From positions 1,984,001 through 2,048,000 of the forward strand of contig OX392538.1 of the NCBI GenBank assembly GCA_947623455.1: DNA of 64,000 nt, in the 5' to 3' direction. Source of the stretch: Mimachlamys varia. Lineage: Eukaryota; Mollusca; Bivalvia; Pectinida; Pectinidae. Under the pieces are notes generated by a model. It made no database searches, had not been told where the DNA came from, and saw only the letters and a program-made list of their open reading frames with translations. Shown piece by piece: positions 43,312-54,630 of the stretch. Positions within the stretch are counted from its first letter, which is position 1; each line of letters starts with the position of its first letter. A program made the translations under genes and the position numbers.

Positions 43312-45289
43312 GGTCAGGGGGATTATCTAGCTGTCCCTTTCTATAATCAGATCTGGCCCCCTTGTTTTGAATATGTCTCTGAATGGCTTCTGCTCTAAGT
43401 TCTAGGGTTCTTTTTTTAAAAGCTGGGCTCTTTTGGTACTTTTGGTGGTAATCTTGCTCTGCTTGCATTTGTCTCAGAGAGCGTCTTACCTCAGGTGCTA
43501 CAGTTGCCCCGAGGCACTCCATTTTCGTCATAAGGGAATTTCCCACCCCATTATTAGCTGTGTGAACAGCACCGTGGAACCGCGCATTCATATTCTTGCT
43601 ATATAGCACATTTTTTGGTAACCGGCTATTCAAAAGCCTGAAAAAGGCTTCGCATCTCTGGGTATTTGCCCCAAGTGACATTGCTGTCACATATTCATCT
43701 GTCAGTTTCATTTTCAGTATCTCGAGCATCAGGTGTTTGTCATTTTCATTCATATTTAAGCTGAAAAGCTTGTACTTAGACAGAAATATGGACCGGTTCC
43801 ACCAAGTACCACTACTAACACCACCATTGCATACAAATGAGTATCTTTTACATTTAGAACAATCCCCGCTGTAACAGCGAAGGGTGGCGTCTAAGACATG
43901 GGGCAGTTTTTCGCGCATGATTTTTGCTTCTCCACTACAACCCTTTGCGAGCTCTTTACAAACTAGGCTACATCGAGCTTTTATGTCACGGCTTAGTACC
44001 TTTTGGGCTTCAATCTTGCCTTCTCTTGTTTTCATACCTGGGAACATGTCAGTGCTAAAATGTGCTTGCATGCATTTTCTAAATTGTGCTTGACCTAAAT
44101 GGGTGGGGTCTGCCAGCCGTTTTACATTCCACATTGGTATAAAAGCTTTATATGCTGCGTCAAGACCTGCCACTGATCGCGCGTCCCCATCTGATGTAGC
44201 GTATCTTACAATAAGGTCTTGCTGGTATAGCTGCTCACCTACTAGTTTAGCAGCCTCATATTCTGACAGCGGTGTCCCCTCCCCTATTGTGGCACTGCAG
44301 TCTATGTGGCCACCAGGACATTTAGCATCGAACCCTTTTCTGCGTAACCATTTACCTTTCCAGCATATTTGTGATTGGACAGCTATTCCGATAATGTAAT
44401 TGTTGTCGGTGATATCCTCGCGTGCTATAAGTGCTAACTGTACAGCATTTGTACCAGGTTTATTACGGCAGGTTATTGTTGACCTGTTGTACCTGCCATC
44501 AACTTGTACGTTGACCAGGTTAGGGTCTGTGGCTCCCCTTATTTCATTTATTTCCCTCACTGTCTGTGCTTTGCTTGCCATATCCCCCTTATTTAGCACT
44601 ATGATTTTTTCTGCTGCAATATTAGCATTTCTTTGCATACCGCTACGGCAGGGGGGAGCCAAATTCATTGAGTTGAACAAACGCTGTGCCCCTGCTGGCC
44701 CCATAGGTGTTTCTTGAAGGCCTGCATGCATTGTCAGATTGGGGACAGCAGGGTTTGGGCCCCTTTTAGGTGATTGGATCTCTTTGTACATTTTTTGATT
44801 ATCAGACACCCAACCACATGTTCTACACGCTACTTGAAATTTACATGTCACTCCCACTTTTACCTGTTTATGAATGTCAACATCTGGATTATCACACCTG
44901 TGTGACGAGACAATTTGCATAAGATTACCTATTTTCTCAGTATCTATTAGTCTGTTACCCTGATTTTGAACACGGTCATCTAACCTTGACCTTTTTTTGC
45001 TATTTTCCTGAAGGTGTGATACAACTTCTACAACTGGTTGTGTTTTCCTGGGCCTAAGAAGCTTAAGAGTTCCAGGGTTACCTGCGGTGTCAGAAGTGCT
45101 TGGAAAGCTACAACCTGGACGCGTTACATTGACTAAAGAATACATATCAGAACTCAGTCTCTTCCAGGTACCTGTGACATTTTGACTTGAAACTTTACTT
45201 ACCCCATGTCCTGTGGTCTTGGTACCCTTATTATGTGGTGTATAATTCTTTTGGAAACCATTTTTCCTTCCTTTGTACCTCCCTTTCAT
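43259..45289 (-). CDS. Mutator/Kolobok-like transposase, copy 12
   Basis: 676 residues, identical to copy 1. Promoter at 45318-45351. Confidence 0.82.
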   Translation of the reverse strand: MKGRYKGRKNGFQKNYTPHNKGTKTTGHGVSKVSSQNVTGTWKRLSSDMYSLVNVTRPGCSFPSTSDTAGNPGTLKLLRPRKTQPVVEVVSHLQENSKKRSRLDDRVQNQGNRLIDTEKIGNLMQIVSSHRCDNPDVDIHKQVKVGVTCKFQVACRTCGWVSDNQKMYKEIQSPKRGPNPAVPNLTMHAGLQETPMGPAGAQRLFNSMNLAPPCRSGMQRNANIAAEKIIVLNKGDMASKAQTVREINEIRGATDPNLVNVQVDGRYNRSTITCRNKPGTNAVQLALIAREDITDNNYIIGIAVQSQICWKGKWLRRKGFDAKCPGGHIDCSATIGEGTPLSEYEAAKLVGEQLYQQDLIVRYATSDGDARSVAGLDAAYKAFIPMWNVKRLADPTHLGQAQFRKCMQAHFSTDMFPGMKTREGKIEAQKVLSRDIKARCSLVCKELAKGCSGEAKIMREKLPHVLDATLRCYSGDCSKCKRYSFVCNGGVSSGTWWNRSIFLSKYKLFSLNMNENDKHLMLEILKMKLTDEYVTAMSLGANTQRCEAFFRLLNSRLPKNVLYSKNMNARFHGAVHTANNGVGNSLMTKMECLGATVAPEVRRSLRQMQAEQDYHQKYQKSPAFKKRTLELRAEAIQRHIQNKGARSDYRKGQLDNPPDLSTSRLRSNTDEHNYNK

Positions 45290-46293
45290 GGTTCTTTCAG
45301 GTAAAATATCCCTATAAGAATGACTGCAATACTCCAAAACACCTATTTATACCTAAATTGACTATAAACACATATGTTCTGAATATATACACCACCTAAT
45401 AAGGATTATAAGCCCACAAGGACAGGATATCTTATCCCTATGTTACACTGGTATTGGCCCCTTGAGAGGTGTCACTTTCTTACCTTGCTATGTTTGACAT
45501 ATATTTACTAGATAAGTAGCAGGGCTATAAAGTTACAAGTACATTCATTTTGTAGGGGAGAAGTCACCCTACACAGTATCATAAAGTTAGACAGGCTGTG
45601 ATTTCAAAAAAAAAAGTTATATCATTTATACTGTGAAAGATTTTGATAAAATTTATGATTTTTGAAATTTGAAATTTAAAAATCAATTAAGCTTTACTTC
45701 TTTAGAAATTTCATAAAATGCATGTAAAATGTGAAAGAGTATTGCATGTGCTTCAATTTGATATATAATGTTGATATATTGCTTGATTATTACTCGCACA
45801 ATAGTCATTTATCAATGAGGCCCCTCTGAAATCTTAGCTGCAGAGTACAGCACTGCTGTGGATTGGGGGTGGGGGAACTAAAAATGAAAGAACTTTTTTG
45901 TTTTTCAAGTAAATTTCAAAATAATTTGCAGTAACATTCATAATTGCATGCCAAATGAAATGATAGAAGAAAAAAAAAATATCTTGAAAGTACCCTATTA
46001 TGCATAGCAGAGAGTTACTCCGCATGGGAAACTTCCGCTGTAGCCGGTATATTTGAAGTAGGCATTTGACAGGCTGGAATATTGAAGTTGAAGGTTTGTA
46101 CTTGCTACCAGTGCATGTATTGAATGAATTACGATTTAATTGAACTCATTACATAACAATTAAAATGATGTTAGGTAATTTTATATGACAAAATAGACAA
46201 AATATGAAGTTTTAGATAGGAACTACGTGTCTTTTAGCCAGTATTTACTTTCAGTTTGACTGACATTCAACATATCTAAAGGAGCTAAGCAAA
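45290..46293. promoter_or_regulatory. Divergent spacer, unit 13 (empty site, G type)
   Basis: MITE site empty, TGCA at 46001-46004. Promoter at 45318-45351. Confidence 0.7.
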
Positions 46294-46929
46294 ATGGAAG
46301 AATTTTTTGATAATTTTAGTGAAATTTTAAAGCAGAAATCTAAGGTGTCAACAAATGGAATATGTAGGATTTGGACAGGTCCACTGACACATAATAAGAA
46401 ATATGGAGTTTTTAGATTCCGCCATCCAGACACGGGTGCATGGAAATCTGTAACAGCACAACGGTTTACTGTAATGTTAAATACACGTAATTTAAATTTG
46501 ATTTCGGCCTTTGACGCGTCACACCTGTGCCACAACAATATGTGTATTAACTTTGATCATATCAATATGGAACCACACAGTGTAAACAATAACAGGATAC
46601 ATTGTAAAAACTTGACTAGGTGCACAGGACATGGGGAATATCCTGCTTGTTTACTAAATTTATATATACAGGTACATTACCTGAAATATGTATACACAAA
46701 TTACAATTTTACCTATATACAAAGCAATATTGAGCACGGCCCAAGCTCGGCTCATCGCATGCATAATGATAATGTTTTTTTCCAGATTTTATTTCTGTTT
46801 TTCCCTTTTTTGTGTAATGACAGCACATTGTACCGCAGTAATATTACACTATATTTATGTGATGAGGTTATTTGCACTACTTATTATAATTGTGCTCATC
46901 AGTGTTTGATCTCAGTCTACTGGTGCTGA
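46294..46929 (+). CDS. His-Cys box endonuclease-like protein, copy 13
   Basis: Translation identical to copy 1. Confidence 0.8.
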   Translation: MEEFFDNFSEILKQKSKVSTNGICRIWTGPLTHNKKYGVFRFRHPDTGAWKSVTAQRFTVMLNTRNLNLISAFDASHLCHNNMCINFDHINMEPHSVNNNRIHCKNLTRCTGHGEYPACLLNLYIQVHYLKYVYTNYNFTYIQSNIEHGPSSAHRMHNDNVFFQILFLFFPFLCNDSTLYRSNITLYLCDEVICTTYYNCAHQCLISVYWC

Positions 46930-48907
46930 GGTCAGGGGGATTATCTAGCTGTCCCTTTCTATAATCAGATCTGGCCCCCTTGTTTTGAATATGTCTCTGA
47001 ATGGCTTCTGCTCTAAGTTCTAGGGTTCTTTTTTTAAAAGCTGGGCTCTTTTGGTACTTTTGGTGGTAATCTTGCTCTGCTTGCATTTGTCTCAGAGAGC
47101 GTCTTACCTCAGGTGCTACAGTTGCCCCGAGGCACTCCATTTTCGTCATAAGGGAATTTCCCACCCCATTATTAGCTGTGTGAACAGCACCGTGGAACCG
47201 CGCATTCATATTCTTGCTATATAGCACATTTTTTGGTAACCGGCTATTCAAAAGCCTGAAAAAGGCTTCGCATCTCTGGGTATTTGCCCCAAGTGACATT
47301 GCTGTCACATATTCATCTGTCAGTTTCATTTTCAGTATCTCGAGCATCAGGTGTTTGTCATTTTCATTCATATTTAAGCTGAAAAGCTTGTACTTAGACA
47401 GAAATATGGACCGGTTCCACCAAGTACCACTACTAACACCACCATTGCATACAAATGAGTATCTTTTACATTTAGAACAATCCCCGCTGTAACAGCGAAG
47501 GGTGGCGTCTAAGACATGGGGCAGTTTTTCGCGCATGATTTTTGCTTCTCCACTACAACCCTTTGCGAGCTCTTTACAAACTAGGCTACATCGAGCTTTT
47601 ATGTCACGGCTTAGTACCTTTTGGGCTTCAATCTTGCCTTCTCTTGTTTTCATACCTGGGAACATGTCAGTGCTAAAATGTGCTTGCATGCATTTTCTAA
47701 ATTGTGCTTGACCTAAATGGGTGGGGTCTGCCAGCCGTTTTACATTCCACATTGGTATAAAAGCTTTATATGCTGCGTCAAGACCTGCCACTGATCGCGC
47801 GTCCCCATCTGATGTAGCGTATCTTACAATAAGGTCTTGCTGGTATAGCTGCTCACCTACTAGTTTAGCAGCCTCATATTCTGACAGCGGTGTCCCCTCC
47901 CCTATTGTGGCACTGCAGTCTATGTGGCCACCAGGACATTTAGCATCGAACCCTTTTCTGCGTAACCATTTACCTTTCCAGCATATTTGTGATTGGACAG
48001 CTATTCCGATAATGTAATTGTTGTCGGTGATATCCTCGCGTGCTATAAGTGCTAACTGTACAGCATTTGTACCAGGTTTATTACGGCAGGTTATTGTTGA
48101 CCTGTTGTACCTGCCATCAACTTGTACGTTGACCAGGTTAGGGTCTGTGGCTCCCCTTATTTCATTTATTTCCCTCACTGTCTGTGCTTTGCTTGCCATA
48201 TCCCCCTTATTTAGCACTATGATTTTTTCTGCTGCAATATTAGCATTTCTTTGCATACCGCTACGGCAGGGGGGAGCCAAATTCATTGAGTTGAACAAAC
48301 GCTGTGCCCCTGCTGGCCCCATAGGTGTTTCTTGAAGGCCTGCATGCATTGTCAGATTGGGGACAGCAGGGTTTGGGCCCCTTTTAGGTGATTGGATCTC
48401 TTTGTACATTTTTTGATTATCAGACACCCAACCACATGTTCTACACGCTACTTGAAATTTACATGTCACTCCCACTTTTACCTGTTTATGAATGTCAACA
48501 TCTGGATTATCACACCTGTGTGACGAGACAATTTGCATAAGATTACCTATTTTCTCAGTATCTATTAGTCTGTTACCCTGATTTTGAACACGGTCATCTA
48601 ACCTTGACCTTTTTTTGCTATTTTCCTGAAGGTGTGATACAACTTCTACAACTGGTTGTGTTTTCCTGGGCCTAAGAAGCTTAAGAGTTCCAGGGTTACC
48701 TGCGGTGTCAGAAGTGCTTGGAAAGCTACAACCTGGACGCGTTACATTGACTAAAGAATACATATCAGAACTCAGTCTCTTCCAGGTACCTGTGACATTT
48801 TGACTTGAAACTTTACTTACCCCATGTCCTGTGGTCTTGGTACCCTTATTATGTGGTGTATAATTCTTTTGGAAACCATTTTTCCTTCCTTTGTACCTCC
48901 CTTTCAT
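46877..48907 (-). CDS. Mutator/Kolobok-like transposase, copy 13
   Basis: 676 residues, identical to copy 1. Promoter at 48936-48969. Confidence 0.82.
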   Translation of the reverse strand: MKGRYKGRKNGFQKNYTPHNKGTKTTGHGVSKVSSQNVTGTWKRLSSDMYSLVNVTRPGCSFPSTSDTAGNPGTLKLLRPRKTQPVVEVVSHLQENSKKRSRLDDRVQNQGNRLIDTEKIGNLMQIVSSHRCDNPDVDIHKQVKVGVTCKFQVACRTCGWVSDNQKMYKEIQSPKRGPNPAVPNLTMHAGLQETPMGPAGAQRLFNSMNLAPPCRSGMQRNANIAAEKIIVLNKGDMASKAQTVREINEIRGATDPNLVNVQVDGRYNRSTITCRNKPGTNAVQLALIAREDITDNNYIIGIAVQSQICWKGKWLRRKGFDAKCPGGHIDCSATIGEGTPLSEYEAAKLVGEQLYQQDLIVRYATSDGDARSVAGLDAAYKAFIPMWNVKRLADPTHLGQAQFRKCMQAHFSTDMFPGMKTREGKIEAQKVLSRDIKARCSLVCKELAKGCSGEAKIMREKLPHVLDATLRCYSGDCSKCKRYSFVCNGGVSSGTWWNRSIFLSKYKLFSLNMNENDKHLMLEILKMKLTDEYVTAMSLGANTQRCEAFFRLLNSRLPKNVLYSKNMNARFHGAVHTANNGVGNSLMTKMECLGATVAPEVRRSLRQMQAEQDYHQKYQKSPAFKKRTLELRAEAIQRHIQNKGARSDYRKGQLDNPPDLSTSRLRSNTDEHNYNK

Positions 48908-49911
48908 GGTTCTTTCAGGTAAAATATCCCTATAAGAATGACTGCAATACTCCAAAACACCTATTTATACCTAAATTGACTATAAACACATATGTTCTGA
49001 ATATATACACCACCTAATAAGGATTATAAGCCCACAAGGACAGGATATCTTATCCCTATGTTACACTGGTATTGGCCCCTTGAGAGGTGTCACTTTCTTA
49101 CCTTGCTATGTTTGACATATATTTACTAGATAAGTAGCAGGGCTATAAAGTTACAAGTACATTCATTTTGTAGGGGAGAAGTCACCCTACACAGTATCAT
49201 AAAGTTAGACAGGCTGTGATTTCAAAAAAAAAAGTTATATCATTTATACTGTGAAAGATTTTGATAAAATTTATGATTTTTGAAATTTGAAATTTAAAAA
49301 TCAATTAAGCTTTACTTCTTTAGAAATTTCATAAAATGCATGTAAAATGTGAAAGAGTATTGCATGTGCTTCAATTTGATATATAATGTTGATATATTGC
49401 TTGATTATTACTCGCACAATAGTCATTTATCAATGAGGCCCCTCTGAAATCTTAGCTGCAGAGTACAGCACTGCTGTGGATTGGGGGTGGGGGAACTAAA
49501 AATGAAAGAACTTTTTTGTTTTTCAAGTAAATTTCAAAATAATTTGCAGTAACATTCATAATTGCATGCCAAATGAAATGATAGAAGAAAAAAAAAATAT
49601 CTTGAAAGTACCCTATTATGCATAGCAGAGAGTTACTCCGCATGGGAAACTTCCGCTGTAGCCGGTATATTTGAAGTAGGCATTTGACAGGCTGGAATAT
49701 TGAAGTTGAAGGTTTGTACTTGCTACCAGTGCATGTATTGAATGAATTACGATTTAATTGAACTCATTACATAACAATTAAAATGATGTTAGGTAATTTT
49801 ATATGACAAAATAGACAAAATATGAAGTTTTAGATAGGAACTACGTGTCTTTTAGCCAGTATTTACTTTCAGTTTGACTGACATTCAACATATCTAAAGG
49901 AGCTAAGCAAA
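48908..49911. promoter_or_regulatory. Divergent spacer, unit 14 (empty site, G type)
   Basis: MITE site empty, TGCA at 49619-49622. Promoter at 48936-48969. This is the only place where two G-type units are adjacent. Confidence 0.7.
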
Positions 49912-50547
49912 ATGGAAGAATTTTTTGATAATTTTAGTGAAATTTTAAAGCAGAAATCTAAGGTGTCAACAAATGGAATATGTAGGATTTGGACAGGTCC
50001 ACTGACACATAATAAGAAATATGGAGTTTTTAGATTCCGCCATCCAGACACGGGTGCATGGAAATCTGTAACAGCACAACGGTTTACTGTAATGTTAAAT
50101 ACACGTAATTTAAATTTGATTTCGGCCTTTGACGCGTCACACCTGTGCCACAACAATATGTGTATTAACTTTGATCATATCAATATGGAACCACACAGTG
50201 TAAACAATAACAGGATACATTGTAAAAACTTGACTAGGTGCACAGGACATGGGGAATATCCTGCTTGTTTACTAAATTTATATATACAGGTACATTACCT
50301 GAAATATGTATACACAAATTACAATTTTACCTATATACAAAGCAATATTGAGCACGGCCCAAGCTCGGCTCATCGCATGCATAATGATAATGTTTTTTTC
50401 CAGATTTTATTTCTGTTTTTCCCTTTTTTGTGTAATGACAGCACATTGTACCGCAGTAATATTACACTATATTTATGTGATGAGGTTATTTGCACTACTT
50501 ATTATAATTGTGCTCATCAGTGTTTGATCTCAGTCTACTGGTGCTGA
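49912..50547 (+). CDS. His-Cys box endonuclease-like protein, copy 14
   Basis: Translation identical to copy 1. Confidence 0.8.
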   Translation: MEEFFDNFSEILKQKSKVSTNGICRIWTGPLTHNKKYGVFRFRHPDTGAWKSVTAQRFTVMLNTRNLNLISAFDASHLCHNNMCINFDHINMEPHSVNNNRIHCKNLTRCTGHGEYPACLLNLYIQVHYLKYVYTNYNFTYIQSNIEHGPSSAHRMHNDNVFFQILFLFFPFLCNDSTLYRSNITLYLCDEVICTTYYNCAHQCLISVYWC

Positions 50548-52525
50548 GGTCAGGGGGATTATCTAGCTGTCCCTTTCTATAATCAGATCTGGCCCCCTTG
50601 TTTTGAATATGTCTCTGAATGGCTTCTGCTCTAAGTTCTAGGGTTCTTTTTTTAAAAGCTGGGCTCTTTTGGTACTTTTGGTGGTAATCTTGCTCTGCTT
50701 GCATTTGTCTCAGAGAGCGTCTTACCTCAGGTGCTACAGTTGCCCCGAGGCACTCCATTTTCGTCATAAGGGAATTTCCCACCCCATTATTAGCTGTGTG
50801 AACAGCACCGTGGAACCGCGCATTCATATTCTTGCTATATAGCACATTTTTTGGTAACCGGCTATTCAAAAGCCTGAAAAAGGCTTCGCATCTCTGGGTA
50901 TTTGCCCCAAGTGACATTGCTGTCACATATTCATCTGTCAGTTTCATTTTCAGTATCTCGAGCATCAGGTGTTTGTCATTTTCATTCATATTTAAGCTGA
51001 AAAGCTTGTACTTAGACAGAAATATGGACCGGTTCCACCAAGTACCACTACTAACACCACCATTGCATACAAATGAGTATCTTTTACATTTAGAACAATC
51101 CCCGCTGTAACAGCGAAGGGTGGCGTCTAAGACATGGGGCAGTTTTTCGCGCATGATTTTTGCTTCTCCACTACAACCCTTTGCGAGCTCTTTACAAACT
51201 AGGCTACATCGAGCTTTTATGTCACGGCTTAGTACCTTTTGGGCTTCAATCTTGCCTTCTCTTGTTTTCATACCTGGGAACATGTCAGTGCTAAAATGTG
51301 CTTGCATGCATTTTCTAAATTGTGCTTGACCTAAATGGGTGGGGTCTGCCAGCCGTTTTACATTCCACATTGGTATAAAAGCTTTATATGCTGCGTCAAG
51401 ACCTGCCACTGATCGCGCGTCCCCATCTGATGTAGCGTATCTTACAATAAGGTCTTGCTGGTATAGCTGCTCACCTACTAGTTTAGCAGCCTCATATTCT
51501 GACAGCGGTGTCCCCTCCCCTATTGTGGCACTGCAGTCTATGTGGCCACCAGGACATTTAGCATCGAACCCTTTTCTGCGTAACCATTTACCTTTCCAGC
51601 ATATTTGTGATTGGACAGCTATTCCGATAATGTAATTGTTGTCGGTGATATCCTCGCGTGCTATAAGTGCTAACTGTACAGCATTTGTACCAGGTTTATT
51701 ACGGCAGGTTATTGTTGACCTGTTGTACCTGCCATCAACTTGTACGTTGACCAGGTTAGGGTCTGTGGCTCCCCTTATTTCATTTATTTCCCTCACTGTC
51801 TGTGCTTTGCTTGCCATATCCCCCTTATTTAGCACTATGATTTTTTCTGCTGCAATATTAGCATTTCTTTGCATACCGCTACGGCAGGGGGGAGCCAAAT
51901 TCATTGAGTTGAACAAACGCTGTGCCCCTGCTGGCCCCATAGGTGTTTCTTGAAGGCCTGCATGCATTGTCAGATTGGGGACAGCAGGGTTTGGGCCCCT
52001 TTTAGGTGATTGGATCTCTTTGTACATTTTTTGATTATCAGACACCCAACCACATGTTCTACACGCTACTTGAAATTTACATGTCACTCCCACTTTTACC
52101 TGTTTATGAATGTCAACATCTGGATTATCACACCTGTGTGACGAGACAATTTGCATAAGATTACCTATTTTCTCAGTATCTATTAGTCTGTTACCCTGAT
52201 TTTGAACACGGTCATCTAACCTTGACCTTTTTTTGCTATTTTCCTGAAGGTGTGATACAACTTCTACAACTGGTTGTGTTTTCCTGGGCCTAAGAAGCTT
52301 AAGAGTTCCAGGGTTACCTGCGGTGTCAGAAGTGCTTGGAAAGCTACAACCTGGACGCGTTACATTGACTAAAGAATACATATCAGAACTCAGTCTCTTC
52401 CAGGTACCTGTGACATTTTGACTTGAAACTTTACTTACCCCATGTCCTGTGGTCTTGGTACCCATATTATGTGGTGTATAATTCTTTTGGAAACCATTTT
52501 TCCTTCCTTTGTACCTCCCTTTCAT
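50495..52525 (-). CDS. Mutator/Kolobok-like transposase, copy 14 (K21M)
   Basis: A private T to A change at 52464 gives Lys21 to Met in the basic N-terminal tail, outside the predicted core. Promoter at 52554-52587. Confidence 0.82.
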   Translation of the reverse strand: MKGRYKGRKNGFQKNYTPHNMGTKTTGHGVSKVSSQNVTGTWKRLSSDMYSLVNVTRPGCSFPSTSDTAGNPGTLKLLRPRKTQPVVEVVSHLQENSKKRSRLDDRVQNQGNRLIDTEKIGNLMQIVSSHRCDNPDVDIHKQVKVGVTCKFQVACRTCGWVSDNQKMYKEIQSPKRGPNPAVPNLTMHAGLQETPMGPAGAQRLFNSMNLAPPCRSGMQRNANIAAEKIIVLNKGDMASKAQTVREINEIRGATDPNLVNVQVDGRYNRSTITCRNKPGTNAVQLALIAREDITDNNYIIGIAVQSQICWKGKWLRRKGFDAKCPGGHIDCSATIGEGTPLSEYEAAKLVGEQLYQQDLIVRYATSDGDARSVAGLDAAYKAFIPMWNVKRLADPTHLGQAQFRKCMQAHFSTDMFPGMKTREGKIEAQKVLSRDIKARCSLVCKELAKGCSGEAKIMREKLPHVLDATLRCYSGDCSKCKRYSFVCNGGVSSGTWWNRSIFLSKYKLFSLNMNENDKHLMLEILKMKLTDEYVTAMSLGANTQRCEAFFRLLNSRLPKNVLYSKNMNARFHGAVHTANNGVGNSLMTKMECLGATVAPEVRRSLRQMQAEQDYHQKYQKSPAFKKRTLELRAEAIQRHIQNKGARSDYRKGQLDNPPDLSTSRLRSNTDEHNYNK

Positions 52526-53994
52526 GGTTCTTTCAGGTAAAATATCCCTATAAGAATGACTGCAATACTCCAAAACACCTATTTATACCTAAATTGACTA
52601 TAAACACATATGTTCTGAATATATACACCACCTAATAAGGATTATAAGCCCACAAGGACAGGATATCTTATCCCTATGTTACACTGGTATTGGCCCCTTG
52701 AGAGGTGTCACTTTCTTACCTTGCTATGTTTGACATATATTTACTAGATAAGTAGCAGGGCTATAAAGTTACAAGTACATTCATTTTGTAGGGGAGAAGT
52801 CACCCTACACAGTATCATAAAGTTAGACAGGCTGTGATTTCAAAAAAAAAAGTTATATCATTTATACTGTGAAAGATTTTGATAAAATTTATGATTTTTG
52901 AAATTTGAAATTTAAAAATCAATTAAGCTTTACTTCTTTAGAAATTTCATAAAATGCATGTAAAATGTGAAAGAGTATTGCATGTGCTTCAATTTGATAT
53001 ATAATGTTGATATATTGCTTGATTATTACTCGCACAATAGTCATTTATCAATGAGGCCCCTCTGAAATCTTAGCTGCAGAGTACAGCACTGCTGTGGATT
53101 GGGGGTGGGGGAACTAAAAATGAAAGAACTTTTTTGTTTTTCAAGTAAATTTCAAAATAATTTGCAGTAACATTCATAATTGCATGCCAAATGAAATGAT
53201 AGAAGAAAAAAAAAATATCTTGAAAGTACCCTATTATACAGGCCTCAGACCACAGTTACACTTCCGGGTCGTTGTACACGAATGTAGTGCATAAGGACAT
53301 TTCATGTGGGTTACAAAATAATTTTTCCTGTCTTATTTATGACAGATATGTACAGTTTTTTTGCATAGACTTGTTCAACAATATCTATTCTAGAGGTTAA
53401 TTTTTGTTTGACACATTTATCAAGTTTATTTTAGCAGCAGGACACAATGAGTGATGTGGCTTGCGCATTGATATTTTGTGATTTTTGGTATTTTTCCCTA
53501 AAAGTGAAGGGTAGTGACATTCAAATGAAATTATTTTTCTTAAATGCAACACATGAGGTACTTTCCAGCTCACTGTAGGTTCAGCTTGAATAGATCTACA
53601 ATAAAAAATAAGTCCCACATCCTTTGCAAAGTTTTAAAATATTTTAATTTTTTTTTTCCTTTGGTAGTAACATATAGTAGAATTAATTGTGGTCTGAGGC
53701 CTGCATAGCAGAGAGTTACTCCGCATGGGAAACTTCCGCTGTAGCCGGTATATTTGAAGTAGGCATTTGACAGGCTGGAATATTGAAGTTGAAGGTTTGT
53801 ACTTGCTACCAGTGCATGTATTGAATGAATTACGATTTAATTGAACTCATTACATAACAATTAAAATGATGTTAGGTAATTTTATATGACAAAATAGACA
53901 AAATATGAAGTTTTAGATAGGAACTACGTGTCTTTTAGCCAGTATTTACTTTCAGTTTGACTGACATTCAACATATCTAAAGGAGCTAAGCAAA
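52526..53994. promoter_or_regulatory. Divergent spacer, unit 15 (carries MITE)
   Basis: Contains the MITE at 53239-53703 and the promoter at 52554-52587. Confidence 0.7.
53239..53703. mobile_element. 465-bp MITE-like element, copy 5
   Basis: Same sequence, orientation and insertion point as copy 1, with TACA left and TGCA right. Confidence 0.8.
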
Positions 53995-54630
53995 ATGGAA
54001 GAATTTTTTGATAATTTTAGTGAAATTTTAAAGCAGAAATCTAAGGTGTCAACAAATGGAATATGTAGGATTTGGACAGGTCCACTGACACATAATAAGA
54101 AATATGGAGTTTTTAGATTCCGCCATCCAGACACGGGTGCATGGAAATCTGTAACAGCACAACGGTTTACTGTAATGTTAAATACACGTAATTTAAATTT
54201 GATTTCGGCCTTTGACGCGTCACACCTGTGCCACAACAATATGTGTATTAACTTTGATCATATCAATATGGAACCACACAGTGTAAACAATAACAGGATA
54301 CATTGTAAAAACTTGACTAGGTGCACAGGACATGGGGAATATCCTGCTTGTTTACTAAATTTATATATACAGGTACATTACCTGAAATATGTATACACAA
54401 ATTACAATTTTACCTATATACAAAGCAATATTGAGCACGGCCCAAGCTCGGCTCATCGCATGCATAATGATAATGTTTTTTTCCAGATTTTATTTCTGTT
54501 TTTCCCTTTTTTGTGTAATGACAGCACATTGTACCGCAGTAATATTACACTATATTTATGTGATGAGGTTATTTGCACTACTTATTATAATTGTGCTCAT
54601 CAGTGTTTGATCTCAGTCTACTGGTGCTGA
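53995..54630 (+). CDS. His-Cys box endonuclease-like protein, copy 15
   Basis: Translation identical to copy 1. Confidence 0.8.
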   Translation: MEEFFDNFSEILKQKSKVSTNGICRIWTGPLTHNKKYGVFRFRHPDTGAWKSVTAQRFTVMLNTRNLNLISAFDASHLCHNNMCINFDHINMEPHSVNNNRIHCKNLTRCTGHGEYPACLLNLYIQVHYLKYVYTNYNFTYIQSNIEHGPSSAHRMHNDNVFFQILFLFFPFLCNDSTLYRSNITLYLCDEVICTTYYNCAHQCLISVYWC